Assembly (NCBI GenBank): GCA_030041045.1
Contig: JASHOQ010000084.1
Span: 1-50,819 of the forward strand
Reading direction: 5' to 3'
DNA: 50,819 nucleotides
DNA from: Acidobacteriaceae bacterium
GTDB taxonomy: Bacteria; Acidobacteriota; Terriglobia; Terriglobales; Acidobacteriaceae
Made by a program: the position numbers and the translations under genes. The notes under the pieces are model-generated. The model had not been told where the DNA came from, searched no databases, and saw only the letters and a program-made list of their open reading frames with translations. The first letter of the stretch is position 1, and every line of letters begins with the position of its first letter. Positions 18,776 through 27,779 of the stretch are shown here, one piece after another.

Positions 18776-18955
18776 GGGTTCGAATTCTGCCTTGCCCGCC
18801 ACGGAGTCTAAAGAACAAGCAAAATGCGAACTGTCCGCGCACAATGGTCCTATTCTGAAGAAAAGTTCCACCAGAGAATCTCTTCTTCGCCCGGCGTCGA
18901 CCGAAGAGCGCTCGCAATTCTCTGTGGCCAGAATTGGAAGTGGAACTTTTCGCAG
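18776..18955 (+). repeat. tRNA 3'-end-like remnant plus dispersed repeat, copy B
   Basis: GGGTTCGAATT followed by TTGCCCGCCA looks like the T-loop and acceptor end of a tRNA, but no tRNA body precedes it and its T stem pairs poorly. After the CCA comes CGGAGTCTAAAGAA, matching TGGAGTATAAGATA after the real tRNA-Ser. Then a block at 18848-18950 matches 9004-9108 (TGAAGAAAAGTTC, GCGTCGACC, CGCAATTCTC, GGAAGTGGAACTTTT). It sits in the ~500-bp gene-free stretch 18629-19129. Confidence 0.65.
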
Positions 18956-19129
18956 TGGCAGAGGCAGTCAGACTTGAGAAGTCGTTCTTCTTGGCGCCAG
19001 ATCTTACGTCATGCCTCCGATCTTTGAGACCGCCCGGCTGCAATATGATTGCATCAAGCGAATCATCGCTGTTGGGGCTGGGCACCGTCTCCCCGACGGC
19101 CCGCTCTAGAGCGTCTTCGAGGTTCACTG

Positions 19130-19381
19130 ATGGCAAAACCAACAAGCTTTCACAGCGACATCCTTCCGCTCTTCACCGAGCGCGACATTCGCGCCATGAG
19201 CAAGGCATTCAACCTCGCCAGCTACGACGATGTAAAGGCGCACGCGGCCATTATCTATGACCGTATTCGCGGCATTGGAGGGGCCGTCATGCCGCCGCCT
19301 CCACCAAGAGGCGAGGGTCCCTGGCCTCAGGCGAACATCGAGCTCTTCGCGCAGTGGATGGCGGACGGATACCAACCTTAG
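19130..19381 (+). CDS. Small protein resembling a haem-less cytochrome-c-like domain
   Basis: An 83-residue protein (MAKPTSFHSDILPLFTERDI...). The pattern 'ILPLFT-RDI-AM', then 'A--IY-RI-G-GG-VMPPPP', then 'PWP---IELF-QWM-DGYQP' is one I have seen in small proteins and domains tied to oxidoreductases, which look like cytochrome c folds without the CxxCH haem site. Indeed no CxxCH is present. A GAGG ribosome site stands 7 bases before the ATG at 19130. The frame is open upstream but without conserved character. The function is unknown; it lies at the edge of a decayed region. Confidence 0.65.
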   Translation: MAKPTSFHSDILPLFTERDIRAMSKAFNLASYDDVKAHAAIIYDRIRGIGGAVMPPPPPRGEGPWPQANIELFAQWMADGYQP

Positions 19382-19463
19382 CGCGCTGCCGCTCGATGAG
19401 TCGGTTGCGGCTTTGGAGATCGTGCCCCTACGACCGCTAGCAAGGCTGCAGAAGGAGGCAAGT

Positions 19464-19824
19464 GTGCCGGATCGAGTGGATGACGTCTGGCCGGCTCTGC
19501 CTCAGAGCGCGTGGAGCGAGACATGCACAACGCTGCGACTCTGGATGCAGATCGTCGGCAAGGTTCGGCTGTCGCTCATGCCGGCGATCAATCACGCCTG
19601 GAGCGTGACCCTCTATCCGAGCATACGCGGTGTCAATACGTCTATCATGCCGTACGGCACCCGCACACTGCAGATTGACTTCGATTTTCGCAACCATGAG
19701 CTGCAGTTAGAGGTGAGCGAAGGCCGCAGCAGGACCATTCCCCTAGAGCCGATGACCGTCGCGGCCTTTTACGAACAGGTAATGGCCGCACTCGACCATC
19801 TTGGTACACCGGTGCGCATCTGGC
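19464..19824 (+). pseudogene. 5' fragment of a DUF5996-family gene
   Basis: From a GTG at 19464 with a strong GAAGGAGG site 5 bases upstream, about 120 codons read as the N-terminal part of a DUF5996 protein: WPALPQSAW, LRLWMQIVGKVRL, HAWSVTLYPSIRG, MPYGTRTLQIDFDF, FYEQVMAALDHLG. Family members are usually about 300 residues. Similarity stops at about 19824 (VRIWP), where the sequence passes directly into the 3' end of an unrelated serine hydrolase gene in another frame. The DUF5996 frame then continues open with no recognisable sequence to 20168. I read this as a deletion fusion. The function of DUF5996 is unknown. Confidence 0.7.
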
Positions 19825-20022
19825 CTGGGAGACTACGTGTGGCGACGCGACACGTACACGGCCTTCGGGCACCGAGGCGCGGTGGACCCGGGATACCAGG
19901 CGGCTCTGTATGTGAACCGCGACCTGGGGGTGGGCGTGATCCTGTTCGCCAACTCGACCGGGGCCGGTTCGGTCGATACGGACGACCTCGCATTGAAGAG
20001 TCTCGATATTTTGTCAAAATAA
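19825..20022 (+). pseudogene. 3' fragment of a beta-lactamase-family serine hydrolase gene
   Basis: The frame LGDYVWRRDTYTAFGHRGA...DPGYQAALYVNRDLGVGVILFANSTG matches the C-terminal end of class C beta-lactamase/serine hydrolase proteins, where a His-Gly (here GHRGA) and 'Y...L-VNRDLGVGVILFANS' close the domain. The N-terminal ~300 residues, including the SxxK motif, are missing. It abuts the DUF5996 fragment with no spacer and has no start signal, so it should be non-functional. Confidence 0.7.
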
Positions 20023-20437
20023 GACCATCCCGCTTGGAACCTTCGCAGGATGCAATGCGGAGGAGAAGAATGTCCGCTGGTTCCGAGGGGCAACGCATCC
20101 GATCCATGAGGCCTGAAAGACGGGCGGACGCGGTAAGTATTCGACGAAGAAGCCCGGATGGGCATTGATATACGAGCTTCTCGGCAGTCACGAATAGGTG
20201 CCAGCAAGCCGACTTACCGGTATCAATCCGCGCTCGATGATTGACTCGGCGATGGTGGGCAAATCGAAGAGCATCTGCTTCTCGATCTTGAGGCTTGCCG
20301 CCGCGGCTGATTCCTCGCACCTGACCGTTTCCACATGACCAAAGGAGGCCGCTCGGCCAGACTCAGAAGAACTACCTGTTGCCTGCCCAAAGGAGATGTG
20401 AGATGATGCTTCCTGTTGGTCGCCAAAAGGAGAGACA
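20023..20437. other. Gene-free stretch between decayed genes and padR
   Basis: No open frame here has a plausible product. A GGAGGAG followed by ATG at about 20078-20090 opens only a 32-codon frame. The last part should contain the padR promoter; no clear hexamer pair was found. Confidence 0.5.
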
Positions 20438-20785
20438 TTGAAGCAAAAGACGGATGTCCGTCCGGGCACTCTGGCGCTGATGGTGCTGAAGACTCTCAAC
20501 GTGCTGGGACCGCTGCACGGATTCGGAATTGCACGGCGGATTGAACAGATCAGTGGAGACCTGCTGGCCGTCAATCAAGGCACCCTCTATCCTGTCCTGC
20601 TGAAGCTGGAGCAAGAGGGCGCGATTGCCTCGGAGTGGGGGGCTTCGGAGAACAACCGCCGCGCTCGCTTCTATCGAATCACCCGCGCGGGACACAAGCT
20701 GCTGGAAGCCGAGGCCCGGGGCTGGGAGCAAACAGCGGCGATCATGGGACGATTCTTTGAGATGAAGGCGGAGGATTTCTCATGA
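20438..20785 (+). CDS. PadR-family transcriptional regulator
   Basis: A 115-residue winged-helix repressor of the PadR family. Seen are the N-terminal helix LALMVLKTLNVLGPLHGFGIARRIEQ, split here as LALMVLKTL and LHGFGIARRI, the recognition segment VNQGTLYPVLLKLEQEG and the wing RRARFYRITRAG. The start is a TTG at 20438 with AAGGAGA just upstream. Its stop overlaps the first ADOP permease gene by 4 bases. PadR plus ADOP is a recurrent acidobacterial pair, so it probably represses its own operon in response to a small molecule. Confidence 0.93.
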   Translation: MKQKTDVRPGTLALMVLKTLNVLGPLHGFGIARRIEQISGDLLAVNQGTLYPVLLKLEQEGAIASEWGASENNRRARFYRITRAGHKLLEAEARGWEQTAAIMGRFFEMKAEDFS

Positions 20786-23478
20786 GATTCGTGAGACGGC
20801 TTCTGACGCGTGCGGCAAACTTCGCCAGGGGAAAGCGAAGCGATCGACGGCTGCGGGAAGAGATGGAGGAGCATGTCACCCTGCAGACTGAAGAGAATCT
20901 ACGCGCAGGAATGCCGGCGGCGGAGGCACGCCGCCAGGCGGTGCTGAAGTTTGGCGCGGTGGAAGCTGTCAATGAGGACTATCACGCCGAAGAGGGGTTG
21001 CCGTTCCTGGAAACCCTCATGCAGGATTTGCGCTTTGCGCTGCGCATGCTGGCCAAGTCGCCGGGCTTTGCCGCCGTTGCCATCCTCACGACAGCTCTTG
21101 GCATCGGAGCGACGACGGCGATTTTCAGCGTCGTCGACGCCACGCTGCTGCACCCGTTGCCCTATCCCCATCCTGAGGAACTGGTGCGCCTTGAGGACGA
21201 TCTTCCGGGCGTGGGCGCACAGGATGTCAGCGTTTCGGTTCCTGAGTGGAAGGACCTGGAGAACTCGGGGATTTTTCAATACGTGGCCCTCGACGCTTTC
21301 GGCTCCGTGAATCTTACGGGCAGCGCACAGCCCACACGCATCGCGTTGAAGGTGGTGACGCCGAATTACTTTGCGATGCTGGGTGCAGGTGCGCGGTTGG
21401 GGCGAACGTTCGATCCGGGCGACAACACGCCGGGCTTCAACTTAGAAGTGGTGATCAGCGACGGGCTGTGGAAGAGGGCGTTTGGAGCGGACCCGCGCAT
21501 TCTCGGCAAGAGTCTGCGCCTTGACAACGACGTCTATCATGTTGTCGGCGTGATGCCGCCTGATTTTCGCGACCAGGGAAAGACCAGCGAGGAGCGCAAT
21601 ACGGAGGTCTGGGCGGCGGGCGGTTTTGCCGCAGCGCCGTTTCCACCTCCGCTGCGCAATTCGCGATTAGGGGCGGCCTTCGCGCGCTTGAAACCGGGTC
21701 TGCCGGTGGCGTCTGCCCAGGCACGTGTCGACACGCTGGTTGCCTCGCTGAAGAAGCAATATCCGGCGGATTATCCTGCGCAAGCCGCATGGACGATCCG
21801 CCTGATTCCCTTGGCCGAGACTCTTGTCGGCAACGTCCGCCAGTCTCTCATCTTGCTTTTCGGCGCGGTGGGCCTGGTCCTGCTAATTAGCTGCGTCAAC
21901 GTCGCCAATCTGCTGCTTGCCCGCGCCAGCGCCCGAGGACGAGAGATGGCGGTTCGCCAGGCATTGGGAGCCGCAAGAACGCGCCTCATTCGCCAGCTCC
22001 TCACCGAGAGCCTGTTGCTCTTCGTGCTCGGCGGCATCACCGGTTTCGCGGTTCTCTTCTGCGCCAGCAAATTCCTGCTGCAACTTGTTCCGGAAAGCCT
22101 CCCGCGCCTCAATGACATATCCATCAGCTGGGGCGTGCTGGCGTTTGCCCTCGTCGTCTCGGTCGCCGCCGGAACCATCTTCGGGCTTGCCCCTGCGTGG
22201 CTCACCAGCCGCTTCGATTTGACCACGACACTCCGCCAGGAAGGTCGCGGCTCGAGCGGCTCCCGGCAGCGCTCGCGCTTGCGCCATGCTCTGGTGATTG
22301 GTGAGTTGGCCCTCTCCCTGGTGCTGTTGGTCGCGGCCGGCCTTCTGCTGCGGAGCTTCTGGGACTTGTTCAAAGTTCAGCTCGGCTTCAATCCCAGCCG
22401 CGTCATGGCAATCGAGACCTGGCTGCCGGTTCCTAACGATCCCAAGACCGACATTTACAGCACCGCCACGCAGGAGGCCGTGCTGCTGCGCGAAGTTCTC
22501 CGCCGTAATCGGACCCTTCCCGGTGTGGAAGAAACCGCCGTCGGCGATCGATCGGCTCTTCCCCTCGGCCATGTCAAGGACGATCTCAACCTGTCCCCCT
22601 TGATCCGCGAAGGCCAGGACCTGCCGAGCAGTCAGCCTCCTCTGATCGATACGTCGATCGTCTCACCCGAATACTTTCACGTGCTCGGCATGACGCTCCT
22701 GCGCGGACGCCTCTTCGTCGACCAGGACCTCGAAGACACGCCTTCGATCGCTGTCATCAATCAGGCCGCCGCGCGCACCTACTGGCCCGAACAGGACCCG
22801 GTCGGCAAGCGCGTCCGGCTGGAAGCCGACAAACCGGACTGGACGACCATCGTCGGCGTAATCGCCGATGCGCGCACGGAGTCGCTGGCGGACGCCGGCA
22901 TTCCGCGGGTTTACGTCGACATCTACCAGCACCCCGCAAAAGATCTAGCTTTCTTTCTGCGTGGACAGGTCGATCCCGCCGCGATCGCCGCGCAGGTGCG
23001 CACGCAAGTCCAGTCTGTCGATCCGGAGCTACCCGTCTTCCACGCGGAGACCTTGGACGACATCCTCTCCTCCTCGCTTTCCGTGCGCCGATTCTCCATG
23101 GAAATGGTGGCGCTCTTTGCCGCCACAGCTCTGCTGCTCGCGGGCCTGGGAATCTATGGAACCATATCCTATCTCGTCAATGGGCAATCGCGGGAGATCG
23201 CCATTCGCCTTGCGCTGGGCGCGCAAAGGAGCAATATCCTCAGGATGGTTTTGCGCCAAGGGCTCACTCTGGCCGCCGCCGGCGCGGGCGTAGGCCTGGT
23301 GGGCGCGCTTATTGTTGCTCATCTCATGGCCGGCCTGCTTTACGGTGTCTCGCCCTACGACCTCTCCACCTTCGCCGGCGTCACCGCCGTGCTCACCGCC
23401 GTCGCCATCGCCGCCAGTTACATCCCGGCGCTGCGCGCCATGCGCCTCGATCCGATCACGACACTCCACGCCGAATGA
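20782..23478 (+). CDS. ADOP-family ABC transporter permease 1
   Basis: An 898-residue permease. The first ~80 residues are the ADOP-specific segment ([36 protein letters not shown]). Then come a first membrane helix near ~95-115, a MacB-like periplasmic domain, an FtsX domain (helices near 355-480), a second periplasmic domain and a second FtsX domain ending in [11 protein letters not shown]. So one chain carries two FtsX permease domains. No ATPase gene is adjacent, which is usual for these 'orphan' permeases. It is coupled to padR and followed after 13 bases by a paralogue. Synonymous positions change style along the gene: the second half is strongly C-ending. Confidence 0.92.
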   Translation: MRFVRRLLTRAANFARGKRSDRRLREEMEEHVTLQTEENLRAGMPAAEARRQAVLKFGAVEAVNEDYHAEEGLPFLETLMQDLRFALRMLAKSPGFAAVAILTTALGIGATTAIFSVVDATLLHPLPYPHPEELVRLEDDLPGVGAQDVSVSVPEWKDLENSGIFQYVALDAFGSVNLTGSAQPTRIALKVVTPNYFAMLGAGARLGRTFDPGDNTPGFNLEVVISDGLWKRAFGADPRILGKSLRLDNDVYHVVGVMPPDFRDQGKTSEERNTEVWAAGGFAAAPFPPPLRNSRLGAAFARLKPGLPVASAQARVDTLVASLKKQYPADYPAQAAWTIRLIPLAETLVGNVRQSLILLFGAVGLVLLISCVNVANLLLARASARGREMAVRQALGAARTRLIRQLLTESLLLFVLGGITGFAVLFCASKFLLQLVPESLPRLNDISISWGVLAFALVVSVAAGTIFGLAPAWLTSRFDLTTTLRQEGRGSSGSRQRSRLRHALVIGELALSLVLLVAAGLLLRSFWDLFKVQLGFNPSRVMAIETWLPVPNDPKTDIYSTATQEAVLLREVLRRNRTLPGVEETAVGDRSALPLGHVKDDLNLSPLIREGQDLPSSQPPLIDTSIVSPEYFHVLGMTLLRGRLFVDQDLEDTPSIAVINQAAARTYWPEQDPVGKRVRLEADKPDWTTIVGVIADARTESLADAGIPRVYVDIYQHPAKDLAFFLRGQVDPAAIAAQVRTQVQSVDPELPVFHAETLDDILSSSLSVRRFSMEMVALFAATALLLAGLGIYGTISYLVNGQSREIAIRLALGAQRSNILRMVLRQGLTLAAAGAGVGLVGALIVAHLMAGLLYGVSPYDLSTFAGVTAVLTAVAIAASYIPALRAMRLDPITTLHAE
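21021..21188 (+). repeat. 168-bp near-identical segment, ADOP gene 1 copy
   Basis: This segment and 23731-23898 differ at 6 of 168 positions by my count (about 96% identity), while the flanking parts of the two genes are clearly more diverged. It encodes the first membrane helix and its approaches. Confidence 0.9.
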
Positions 23479-23491
23479 CCGAGGGCCTGCC

Positions 23492-26191
23492 ATGAGATTC
23501 CTGCGCCGCTTCTTCATCCGTCTCTCGAACTTCACCGCCGGAAGGCGCGCCGACCAGCGTCTCCGTGAAGAGATAGCCGAGCATCTTGCCTTGCAGACGG
23601 AGGAAAACCTGCGGGCCGGCATGCCGCCCGCCGAGGCGCGTCGGCAGGCCGCACTGAAGCTTGGCGCGGCCCAGGCTATTCGCGAGCACCACCACGCTGA
23701 ACACGGTCTTCCGTTTCTGGAAAACCTGCTGCAGGATTTGCGCTTTGCGCTGCGCATGCTGGCCAAGTCGCCGGGCTTTGCCGCCGTTGCCATCCTGACG
23801 ACGGCTCTTGGCATCGGAGCGACGACGGCGATTTTCAGCGTGGTCGATGCCACGCTGCTGCATCCCTTGCCCTATCCCCATCCTGAGGAACTGGTGCGTG
23901 TGGAGGACTATCTTCAGGGCGTCGGCGCGCAGAGCGTGGGGATGTCGGTTCCCGAATGGAGAGACCTGGCGCATTCCGGCATCTTCCAATACATTGCGCT
24001 CATTTATAGCGGGTCGGCAAACCTGACGGGCTCAGCCGAGCCGGTGCGGATCCAAGTCGAATCGGTTTCGCCGAATTATCTCTCGCTGCTGGGAGTAAAG
24101 CCGGAGTTGGGCCGTTTGTTCAATCCCGACGATCAAACGCCGGGATTCAATCTGGAAGTGGTCATCTCCCATGGACTGTGGAAGCGGGAATTTGGAGGCG
24201 ACCCGCAAATTCTGGGAAAGAACCTGCGGATCGATAATGACGTCTACCACGTCGTCGGCGTGATGCCGCCGGGTTTTCGCGAGCCTGGACGCACACCGGA
24301 CCAAAGAAACACAGAGTCGTGGGCGGCATGTGGCTTTGCCCTGGCGCCTCCGAACCGCAGCCGCCGGGCCCCTTTCGATGTTGTGGCACGGCTGAAACCT
24401 GGACTGACGCTCACAGCCGCACAGAGCCGATTGGACGCGCTCGTATCCAATTTGCAGAAGCAATATCCGGGCGACTATCCGATCGAAATTGGTTGGACGG
24501 TACGACTGGCGCCGCTGAAGGAGAGTCTGGTGGGCAACGTACGCCAGCCGCTGATGATGCTGCTCGGGGCCGTGGTGTTGGTTTTGCTCATCGCCTGTGT
24601 GAATGTGGCGAATCTTCTCCTTGCGCGGGCCAGCGCGAGAGGGCGCGAGATCGCCGTGCGCCAGGCGCTCGGAGCCACGAGGAAGCGCCTGGTTCGGCAG
24701 TTGCTCACCGAGAGCCTGCTTCTTTCTTTGCTCGGTGGAGTGGTCGGCCTTGTAATTCTTTTCTGCACCAAGGGATTGCTGCTGAAGATGGTGCCGGCAA
24801 GCCTCCCACGGTTCAGCGACATATCGGTTAACTGGCGAATTTTGCTCTTTGCCGTGGCTGCTTCTGGCGTGGCCGGCACGATTTTTGGTCTGGCTCCCGC
24901 TTTTGAGGCCGGACGCCTGAACTTGACCGATACGCTCAGACAGGCAGGGCGCGGCTCGAGAGGCTCGGCGAAGCAGACGCGAACCCGTCGAGGACTGGTG
25001 GTGATGGAGTTTGCGTTGTCGCTGGTGCTGATGATTGTGGCCGGCCTTTTGCTGCGCAGCTTTTGGGATTTGTTGAAGGTGCAGTTGGGATTCAATCCCG
25101 AGCATGTGATGTCGGTGCAAACACCGCTTCCGGACCCGAATGACCGTGCGACCGACATCTATGGAACGCCTGCGCAGGAGGCGCCGCTCTTGCGCGAGTT
25201 GCTGCGGCGCAGCAGTTCGTTGCCGGGAGTGAAGGAAGCAGCTCTCGGAAGCAGCGCGGCCATCCCTTTGAATCACGATCGAAACTTGTTTCCGTTGATC
25301 GTGGAAGGGCGCGACATTCCAATCGATCAGTCCCCTGTCGTGGAGCGAGCGGACGTCACGCCGGGCTACTTTCGTTTGATGGAGATCCCGCTCGACCGCG
25401 GGCGCTTGTTCAGCGAAACGGACAGCGAGACGTCGCCCCAGGTAGCCGTGGTCAACGAAGCGCTGGCAAAGATCTATTGGCCAAACGAAGACCCCATTGG
25501 CAAGCGGTTCAAGATCATGGGAGGGCGGAGTCGCGCGTCCACGGGGCCGGGCTGGATCAACGTGGTTGGAATTGTCGCCGATGCGCGAACGGAATCGCTC
25601 ACGCAAAAGAACGTTCCGCTGTTCTATCTGTGCGCTTACCAAACCGCGGCCAAAGATCTCGCGATTTTCTTGCGTGGACAACTCGATGCCGGAGCGATTC
25701 CAGCGCAGGTGCGCGAGCAGGTGCAGTCGGTCAACCGGGAACTCCCCATCTTCCAAGCGCAGACACTCGATGACGTGCTGTCTGCGTCTCTCTCAGAGAG
25801 GCGATTCTCCATGCAGATGGTTGCGGCATTCGCATTGACTGCCCTCTTGCTCGCGGGACTTGGAATCTATGGAACCATCTCCTTTTTAGTCAATGAGCAG
25901 ACGCGCGACATCGGCATTCGCCTTGCGCTCGGAGCAAGCAGAAGGGCGATCTTGACCATGGTTTTGCGCCAGGGCCTGTGGCTTGCCATGGCCGGCGCCG
26001 CGGTGGGACTGGCTGGCGCGCTCATCGTATCACGCCTGATGGCGGGGCTGCTCTTCGGCGTGAGACCCGTCGATCCTCTGACGTTTGTAGGGGTCACCTT
26101 ACTGCTCACAGCCGTGGCGCTGGCGGCATGCTATATCCCCGCGCGGCGGGCCATGCGGCTCGATCCGCTGGCCGCGCTTAGATATGAATAG
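23492..26191 (+). CDS. ADOP-family ABC transporter permease 2
   Basis: An 899-residue paralogue of the preceding permease with the same order: ADOP N-terminal segment ([18 protein letters not shown]), membrane helix, MacB-like domain, FtsX, second periplasmic domain, second FtsX, ending [15 protein letters not shown]. The frame is open upstream to 23312 inside gene 1, but the ATG at 23492, 13 bases after gene 1's stop, starts the conserved family N-terminus. The first ~200 bp use C-ending codons like the end of gene 1; most of the rest prefers G-ending codons, suggesting a mosaic. The two permeases may act as a pair with an ATPase encoded elsewhere. Confidence 0.92.
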   Translation: MRFLRRFFIRLSNFTAGRRADQRLREEIAEHLALQTEENLRAGMPPAEARRQAALKLGAAQAIREHHHAEHGLPFLENLLQDLRFALRMLAKSPGFAAVAILTTALGIGATTAIFSVVDATLLHPLPYPHPEELVRVEDYLQGVGAQSVGMSVPEWRDLAHSGIFQYIALIYSGSANLTGSAEPVRIQVESVSPNYLSLLGVKPELGRLFNPDDQTPGFNLEVVISHGLWKREFGGDPQILGKNLRIDNDVYHVVGVMPPGFREPGRTPDQRNTESWAACGFALAPPNRSRRAPFDVVARLKPGLTLTAAQSRLDALVSNLQKQYPGDYPIEIGWTVRLAPLKESLVGNVRQPLMMLLGAVVLVLLIACVNVANLLLARASARGREIAVRQALGATRKRLVRQLLTESLLLSLLGGVVGLVILFCTKGLLLKMVPASLPRFSDISVNWRILLFAVAASGVAGTIFGLAPAFEAGRLNLTDTLRQAGRGSRGSAKQTRTRRGLVVMEFALSLVLMIVAGLLLRSFWDLLKVQLGFNPEHVMSVQTPLPDPNDRATDIYGTPAQEAPLLRELLRRSSSLPGVKEAALGSSAAIPLNHDRNLFPLIVEGRDIPIDQSPVVERADVTPGYFRLMEIPLDRGRLFSETDSETSPQVAVVNEALAKIYWPNEDPIGKRFKIMGGRSRASTGPGWINVVGIVADARTESLTQKNVPLFYLCAYQTAAKDLAIFLRGQLDAGAIPAQVREQVQSVNRELPIFQAQTLDDVLSASLSERRFSMQMVAAFALTALLLAGLGIYGTISFLVNEQTRDIGIRLALGASRRAILTMVLRQGLWLAMAGAAVGLAGALIVSRLMAGLLFGVRPVDPLTFVGVTLLLTAVALAACYIPARRAMRLDPLAALRYE
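23731..23898 (+). repeat. 168-bp near-identical segment, ADOP gene 2 copy
   Basis: Partner of 21021-21188; six mismatches, all but none clustered, mostly at third codon positions. It is the only long stretch where the two genes are almost the same at the DNA level. Confidence 0.9.
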
Positions 26192-26581
26192 TGAACGGCA
26201 TGCCCGCCGAGTCACTTCCCGCCGAGTCATTCATCGACAAGCGGAGCCGGATGCGCAGCAAGCGCTTCTGCGGACACAACGCCCGTCTGCAGTGAAATGT
26301 CGGACCGGGGTCCAGCCACTCTTCAGCCTGAACTGTCAAAGGCTGCCAACTGGCCAAAGCACGCATGGAGCCGGAGTTGGGAGCATTCGCGGGAGATTGG
26401 TGCCCATAAATGGGCTTCTCGTTAGTGGTCCACTTTGATCGACACCAGATCGCTGATGCGCGCTTCCATCCCCGGCCCCCAACTGCGAGGGACCGGGGGC
26501 ACCTAATCGTGGCACCCTCATCGTGATTTGGAGAGGTCCTCGGGGCCGGGGCCACCTGCCTGGTAGTGTCACAGTTTAAAT
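26192..26581. other. Gene-free stretch after the ADOP genes, with one REP-like hairpin
   Basis: No supportable gene. It contains short out-of-context phrases and the inverted-repeat element at 26470-26502. Its right end meets the AT-richer DUF1801 gene. Confidence 0.5.
26470..26502. repeat. REP-like hairpin element, copy 1
   Basis: CCCCGGCCCC, an 8-9 base loop containing CAACTGCGA, then GGGACCGGGGGCAC. The same loop and stem recur at 27628-27660. One stem position is unpaired here, whereas the second copy pairs cleanly. Confidence 0.7.
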
Positions 26582-27025
26582 TTAATTTTTACGTGTAACT
26601 TTAAGCCCATAGAGTATGGCTGCTTCAAGTACACGAAGGTTTATATCTTTCAGATTTCTGAATTTGATGCAATACCCGGTTACGCTCGCCTTTCCCAGCG
26701 ATTTGCCAAACGTTCGGGCCAAATATGTCTTATCCTCGATGCCAAGAATGTAGAGAGAGATTCCGGTTGTGTTTGCACTCATACCAACTTGATAAAACTC
26801 TCTCGTTGTTCCGTTGGCATATTTTATGATGTACGATCCGTATCCTATATTGGGGTTGGAAACAGTTTTACCTTCGCTGCTCTTGCCATCCAGGAACCAT
26901 AGCTTACACTTTGGCGACACTTGCAGCAGCAGACGGTGCAATTCTTGCATACCATTGCGTTTTGGTTCAGGTTGGCTGGCAATGTACATCGCGATCTGTT
27001 CTTGTACGTTCATAAGAAATATCAT
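26582..27025 (-). CDS. DUF1801-domain protein, AT-rich and probably acquired
   Basis: A 147-residue protein with the DUF1801 pattern: an N-terminal helix pair (MQELHRLLLQVSPKCKLWF), the core GYGSYIIKYANGTTREFYQVG, split here as GYGSYIIKY and REFYQVG, and the C-terminal GKSLGKASVTGYCIKF with INLRVLEAAI. DUF1801 proteins are small, of unknown function, and related in fold to iron-chaperone-like and YdhG proteins. Two 60-base lines counted by eye are about 43% GC, far below the neighbours, which points to recent transfer. The start could also be the ATG five codons in (27013). REP-like elements lie on both sides of it and the next gene. Confidence 0.8.
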   Translation of the reverse strand: MIFLMNVQEQIAMYIASQPEPKRNGMQELHRLLLQVSPKCKLWFLDGKSSEGKTVSNPNIGYGSYIIKYANGTTREFYQVGMSANTTGISLYILGIEDKTYLARTFGKSLGKASVTGYCIKFRNLKDINLRVLEAAILYGLKVTRKN

Positions 27026-27089
27026 AGGACGAATCGCTTACCGCCCGCCGAAATCGTGATGCGATCAGGCCTATAGTAGGCTTATCGCC

Positions 27090-27563
27090 ATGACGGATCG
27101 ACCGAATCCTGTTTTTCGCAGCATGGAAAAAGTGGTCCTGATGGGCACGATGGCGATCTACGATTCGCAGGCTGAAGCCTCTCAGGGCATTCCGGGGCAG
27201 TGGCGCACGTTTCGCCTGGCTCATCCCGCGCTTGCGAGCAGCGCAGAGTTCTATGGCGCGTCGCCTTGCACTTGTGATCGCAAGATCCACTACCTCACCG
27301 GCGTGGCCGATAACGGCTCGGAAGGTGTGGCCGGTGATGAACGCTTGACCCTTGAAGCAGGAGAGTATGCATTCGTTCTTGTCAACGACCCAGCCCTGCT
27401 TCGCGACACATGGGTTTGGCTGTTGCGTCATTGGCTGGCCTCCTCCGGACGCCAAGAGAAGAACGCACCCGAGTTCGAGCGATTTACCAGCATCTTGGAA
27501 GACGGATCGCCCATTGGACCGGTCGAAATCTGGATTCCTCTCGAACCGCTTTCCAGAGATTGA
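27090..27563 (+). CDS. GyrI-like (AraC effector-binding) domain protein
   Basis: A 157-residue protein with the look of the SHS2/GyrI-like small-molecule-binding fold: an N-terminal strand and helix (VVLMGTMAIYDSQ), a central FYGASPCTCD region, the segment LTLEAGEYAFVLV where these folds have 'L-GG-YA-F-', a helix LRDTWVWLLRHWLASSG, and the terminal strand PVEIWIPLEP. Stand-alone members bind hydrophobic drugs or toxins or inhibit gyrase; no DNA-binding domain is present here. It is divergent from the DUF1801 gene with 64 bases between them. Confidence 0.75.
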   Translation: MTDRPNPVFRSMEKVVLMGTMAIYDSQAEASQGIPGQWRTFRLAHPALASSAEFYGASPCTCDRKIHYLTGVADNGSEGVAGDERLTLEAGEYAFVLVNDPALLRDTWVWLLRHWLASSGRQEKNAPEFERFTSILEDGSPIGPVEIWIPLEPLSRD

Positions 27564-27627
27564 GAGCGCCCCTTGCAGGCGAGTGGCCCCGATACCGGCA
27601 AACCAACAAATTTACGATTAGGGTTCT

Positions 27628-27660
27628 CTCCGGTCCCCAACTGCGAGGGACCGGGAGCAC
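27628..27660. repeat. REP-like hairpin element, copy 2
   Basis: Stem CCGGTCCC / GGGACCGG with loop CAACTGCGA, then GAGCAC. Near-identical to the element at 26470-26502, so the two bracket a 1.1-kb segment holding the DUF1801 and GyrI-like genes. Confidence 0.7.
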
Positions 27661-27779
27661 TCTCAGTGAAGAATCAGCTCCCCAAAATCGTGGCCACCCG
27701 ACTGCTCCTCAGGTCTGGGAATCGCATCAGATAGCCTTCCGGCAATCTTTCTCGCGTTGTTGTCGGGCGGCCATCCATA

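Noticed and set aside
24032..25756. 574-codon frame opposite ADOP gene 2
   Set aside because: Opposite strand of a clear permease; Arg/His/Gln-rich shadow frame.
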